Shown piece by piece: positions 21,001-22,274 of a stretch of DNA of 22,274 nucleotides. Both the position numbers and the translations under genes were made by a program. The notes under the pieces are model-generated. The model had not been told where the DNA came from, made no database searches, and saw only the letters and a list, made by a program, of their open reading frames with translations. Location of the stretch: NCBI GenBank assembly GCA_035293965.1, contig DATGLW010000105.1:1-22274 (forward strand), given 5' to 3'. Each line of letters starts with the position of its first letter. Within the stretch, counting starts at the first letter, position 1. This DNA is from DATGLW01 sp035293965. GTDB taxonomy: Bacteria > Actinomycetota > Acidimicrobiia > Acidimicrobiales > RAAP-2.

Positions 21001-21933
21001 TCAGGGCCCCGCTGGCGCCTCCGTCCGGCCACCCCACAACTTCGACCCGCCGGTCAGGTACTCGGCCCGGAGGAGCGGTGTCATCCCGACGGGCACGAGA
21101 CGATCGCGAAACACGGTCGCGAACGCATCGGTCACCGCCTCGATGGTCCACTCGTCCCGCTCGAGGATCGGCTCGAGGACCACCGGATGCGCGACCAGGG
21201 CGAGCTGCGTTCCTTCGATCCGGACGATCTGGCCCGTGAGACCACTGGCGCGGTCGGAGAGCAGGAAGACGGCGACGGGCGCGCTCACCTCGGGGGCGGG
21301 CGAGCTCTGGTGCGCGATCGTGCCCAACCCGTACGCCTCGAGGAAGGCGGCCACCGTCTCCCCCATCCGGGTCCTCCCCAGCGGTGAGATGGCGTTCACC
21401 CGCACTCCCGTCCCCTGGAGCTCGAGCGCCCAGGTGTAGGTGAGCGAGGCGACGGCCCCCTTGCTGGCCGCATAGGCGGCCATGTTGGGAATGCCGAAGT
21501 GGGCTCCGGACACGGCGTTCACGATCGAGCCCGACCCCTGTGCGACCATGTGCCGTATCGCGTGGGTGCCGCAGGCCGCCACGCCCACCACGTTCACCGA
21601 CAGGATCTGCTCGAGCTGGGCAAACTCCAGCTCGCCTGGCAGCGACATCTCGAACAGCCCCGCATTGTTGACCAGCCCGTCGATGCGCCCGGTCGCCGAC
21701 ACGCACCGCTCGACCAGGCCATGGGCCTGGTCCCAATCGGACACGTCAGCGACATGCACCAACGCCTCAGCGTCCGACTCGGCGATCTCGGCGGCCACGG
21801 CCGAGGCGGCGTCCTCGTCGACGTCGTTCACGACGACCGTGGCACCCTCGGCAGCCGCCAGGCGAGCGTAGGCGGCGCCAAGACCGCGCCCCGCGCCGGT
21901 CACGACGACCGACTTGCCCCCCAGCGCCTCCAT
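21001..21933 (-). CDS. Short-chain dehydrogenase/reductase with C-terminal extension
   Basis: This 310-residue SDR has TGAGRGLG (12-19) and D37 after strand two (VVVNDVD, NAD type). NNAG is at 89-92, and the tetrad is N114, S142, Y154 and K158 (YAASK). The VVVNDVDEDAA style and GxG motif recall the 3-hydroxyacyl-CoA dehydrogenase-like SDRs of multifunctional beta-oxidation enzymes, but this is only resemblance. About 60 residues beyond the usual SDR end (LEPILERDEWTIEAVTDAFATVFRD...) form an added tail. AAAGGAG eight bases upstream fixes the ATG at 21933; further upstream ATG at 22020 lacks support. An amidohydrolase lies upstream on the same strand. Confidence 0.88.
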   Translation of the reverse strand: MEALGGKSVVVTGAGRGLGAAYARLAAAEGATVVVNDVDEDAASAVAAEIAESDAEALVHVADVSDWDQAHGLVERCVSATGRIDGLVNNAGLFEMSLPGELEFAQLEQILSVNVVGVAACGTHAIRHMVAQGSGSIVNAVSGAHFGIPNMAAYAASKGAVASLTYTWALELQGTGVRVNAISPLGRTRMGETVAAFLEAYGLGTIAHQSSPAPEVSAPVAVFLLSDRASGLTGQIVRIEGTQLALVAHPVVLEPILERDEWTIEAVTDAFATVFRDRLVPVGMTPLLRAEYLTGGSKLWGGRTEAPAGP

Positions 21934-22051
21934 CCCGACACTCCTTTCCCGATCAACGGACACCCCCTGGACGAGGAGGACCCGACCCCGGCAATACCCG
22001 TACCGAGCACCCTCCTTCACTCGCCTCGGCGCGGCCCGATCCCGGCTCTCC

Positions 22052-22274
22052 TCACGCAGCCAGAAAGTTCTCCAGGTTGTCGCGCATGATGCGGCGCTGC
22101 TCGGCCTCGGTGAACGACGACAACTGCGAGTCGACGTACTCAGACGGGTAGGCGAGGCCCTCGCCGTGGGGGAAGTCCGAGCCGAAGACGATGGGGTCGA
22201 TGCCGACCTCGTCGACCACCCGGCGGACGTTCTCCTCGGGGTAGGGGGCGACCACGAAGTGCTCGCGGAAGATC
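22052..22274 (-). CDS. Amidohydrolase-2 family metal-dependent hydrolase, 5'-truncated
   Basis: Only the C-terminal 73 residues are in the window; the gene continues beyond the right edge. The frame is open to the last base and reads IFREHFVVAPYPEENVRRVVDEVGIDPIVFGSDFPHGEG, then ends RRIMRDNLENFLAA. VFGSDFPHGEG carries the conserved Asp metal ligand of the TIM-barrel amidohydrolase-2 group, which includes ACMSD-type decarboxylases of aromatic ring-cleavage products. Decarboxylase versus hydrolase cannot be told from this fragment. A GTG at 22255 is internal, not the real start. It is on the same strand as the SDR 118 bp downstream and may be co-transcribed with it. Confidence 0.85.
   Translation of the reverse strand, partial: IFREHFVVAPYPEENVRRVVDEVGIDPIVFGSDFPHGEGLAYPSEYVDSQLSSFTEAEQRRIMRDNLENFLAA

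Noticed and set aside
1..22274. Insertion sequences, prophage or tRNA-linked integration
   Set aside because: No transposase, integrase, tRNA or flanking target duplications were seen, and base composition is even throughout.

Overview
The window is very GC-rich, uses many GTG starts and has tightly overlapping genes. It also carries a short-chain dehydrogenase with the hallmarks of the mycofactocin-coupled subfamily. Together these point to a high-GC actinobacterium (Actinomycetota); the gene mix would fit an uncultured Acidimicrobiia-like lineage, but that placement is inference. No rRNA, tRNA, CRISPR array, transposase or phage gene is visible.

Region 1 (1-1664): molybdenum-cofactor synthesis. 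A 5'-truncated moaA and moaD run rightward and converge on a leftward moaB/mog gene. Region 2 (1800-6418): five overlapping rightward genes that mature and anchor a CO-dehydrogenase-type molybdenum hydroxylase: coxD (MoxR ATPase), coxE (VWA protein), an XdhC/CoxF-like protein, a MobA-like nucleotidyltransferase and coxG with a C-terminal membrane anchor. Region 3 (6419-8352): a leader rich in dyads, then the FAD subunit (coxM) and the [2Fe-2S] subunit (coxS) with a GTGA overlap, followed by a small Rieske ferredoxin. The large catalytic molybdopterin subunit (coxL type) is not in the window. The enzyme's substrate therefore cannot be assigned, and the label 'cox' refers to family only.

Region 4 (8353-15998): a C-rich tandem-repeat spacer, a secreted branched-chain-amino-acid-type solute-binding protein, a cytochrome P450, four short-chain dehydrogenases and an enoyl-CoA hydratase/isomerase family protein. 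Region 5 (15999-22274): a small unrecognised protein, a LivF-type ATPase, a 985-residue single-chain LivH-LivM-LivG transporter fusion, a fifth SDR and the 3' end of an amidohydrolase. The likely theme is uptake of an organic acid or hydrophobic carbon source by a Liv-type ABC importer, then oxidation by P450, SDR and crotonase enzymes, with the Mo hydroxylase as a further oxidative step or an energy source. That link is inferred from proximity only.

The spacers are unusually rich in perfect dyads placed at promoters, ribosome sites and gene ends. The most notable are at 6451-6547, 8391-8452, 13089-13108, 14151-14190, 16135-16172 and 20889-20939. The points most worth a second look are the M-S-Rieske arrangement without L, the triple Liv fusion with its separate convergent LivF, an SDR with Cys in place of the catalytic-tetrad Asn, and the 51-bp inverted repeat upstream of the transporter.
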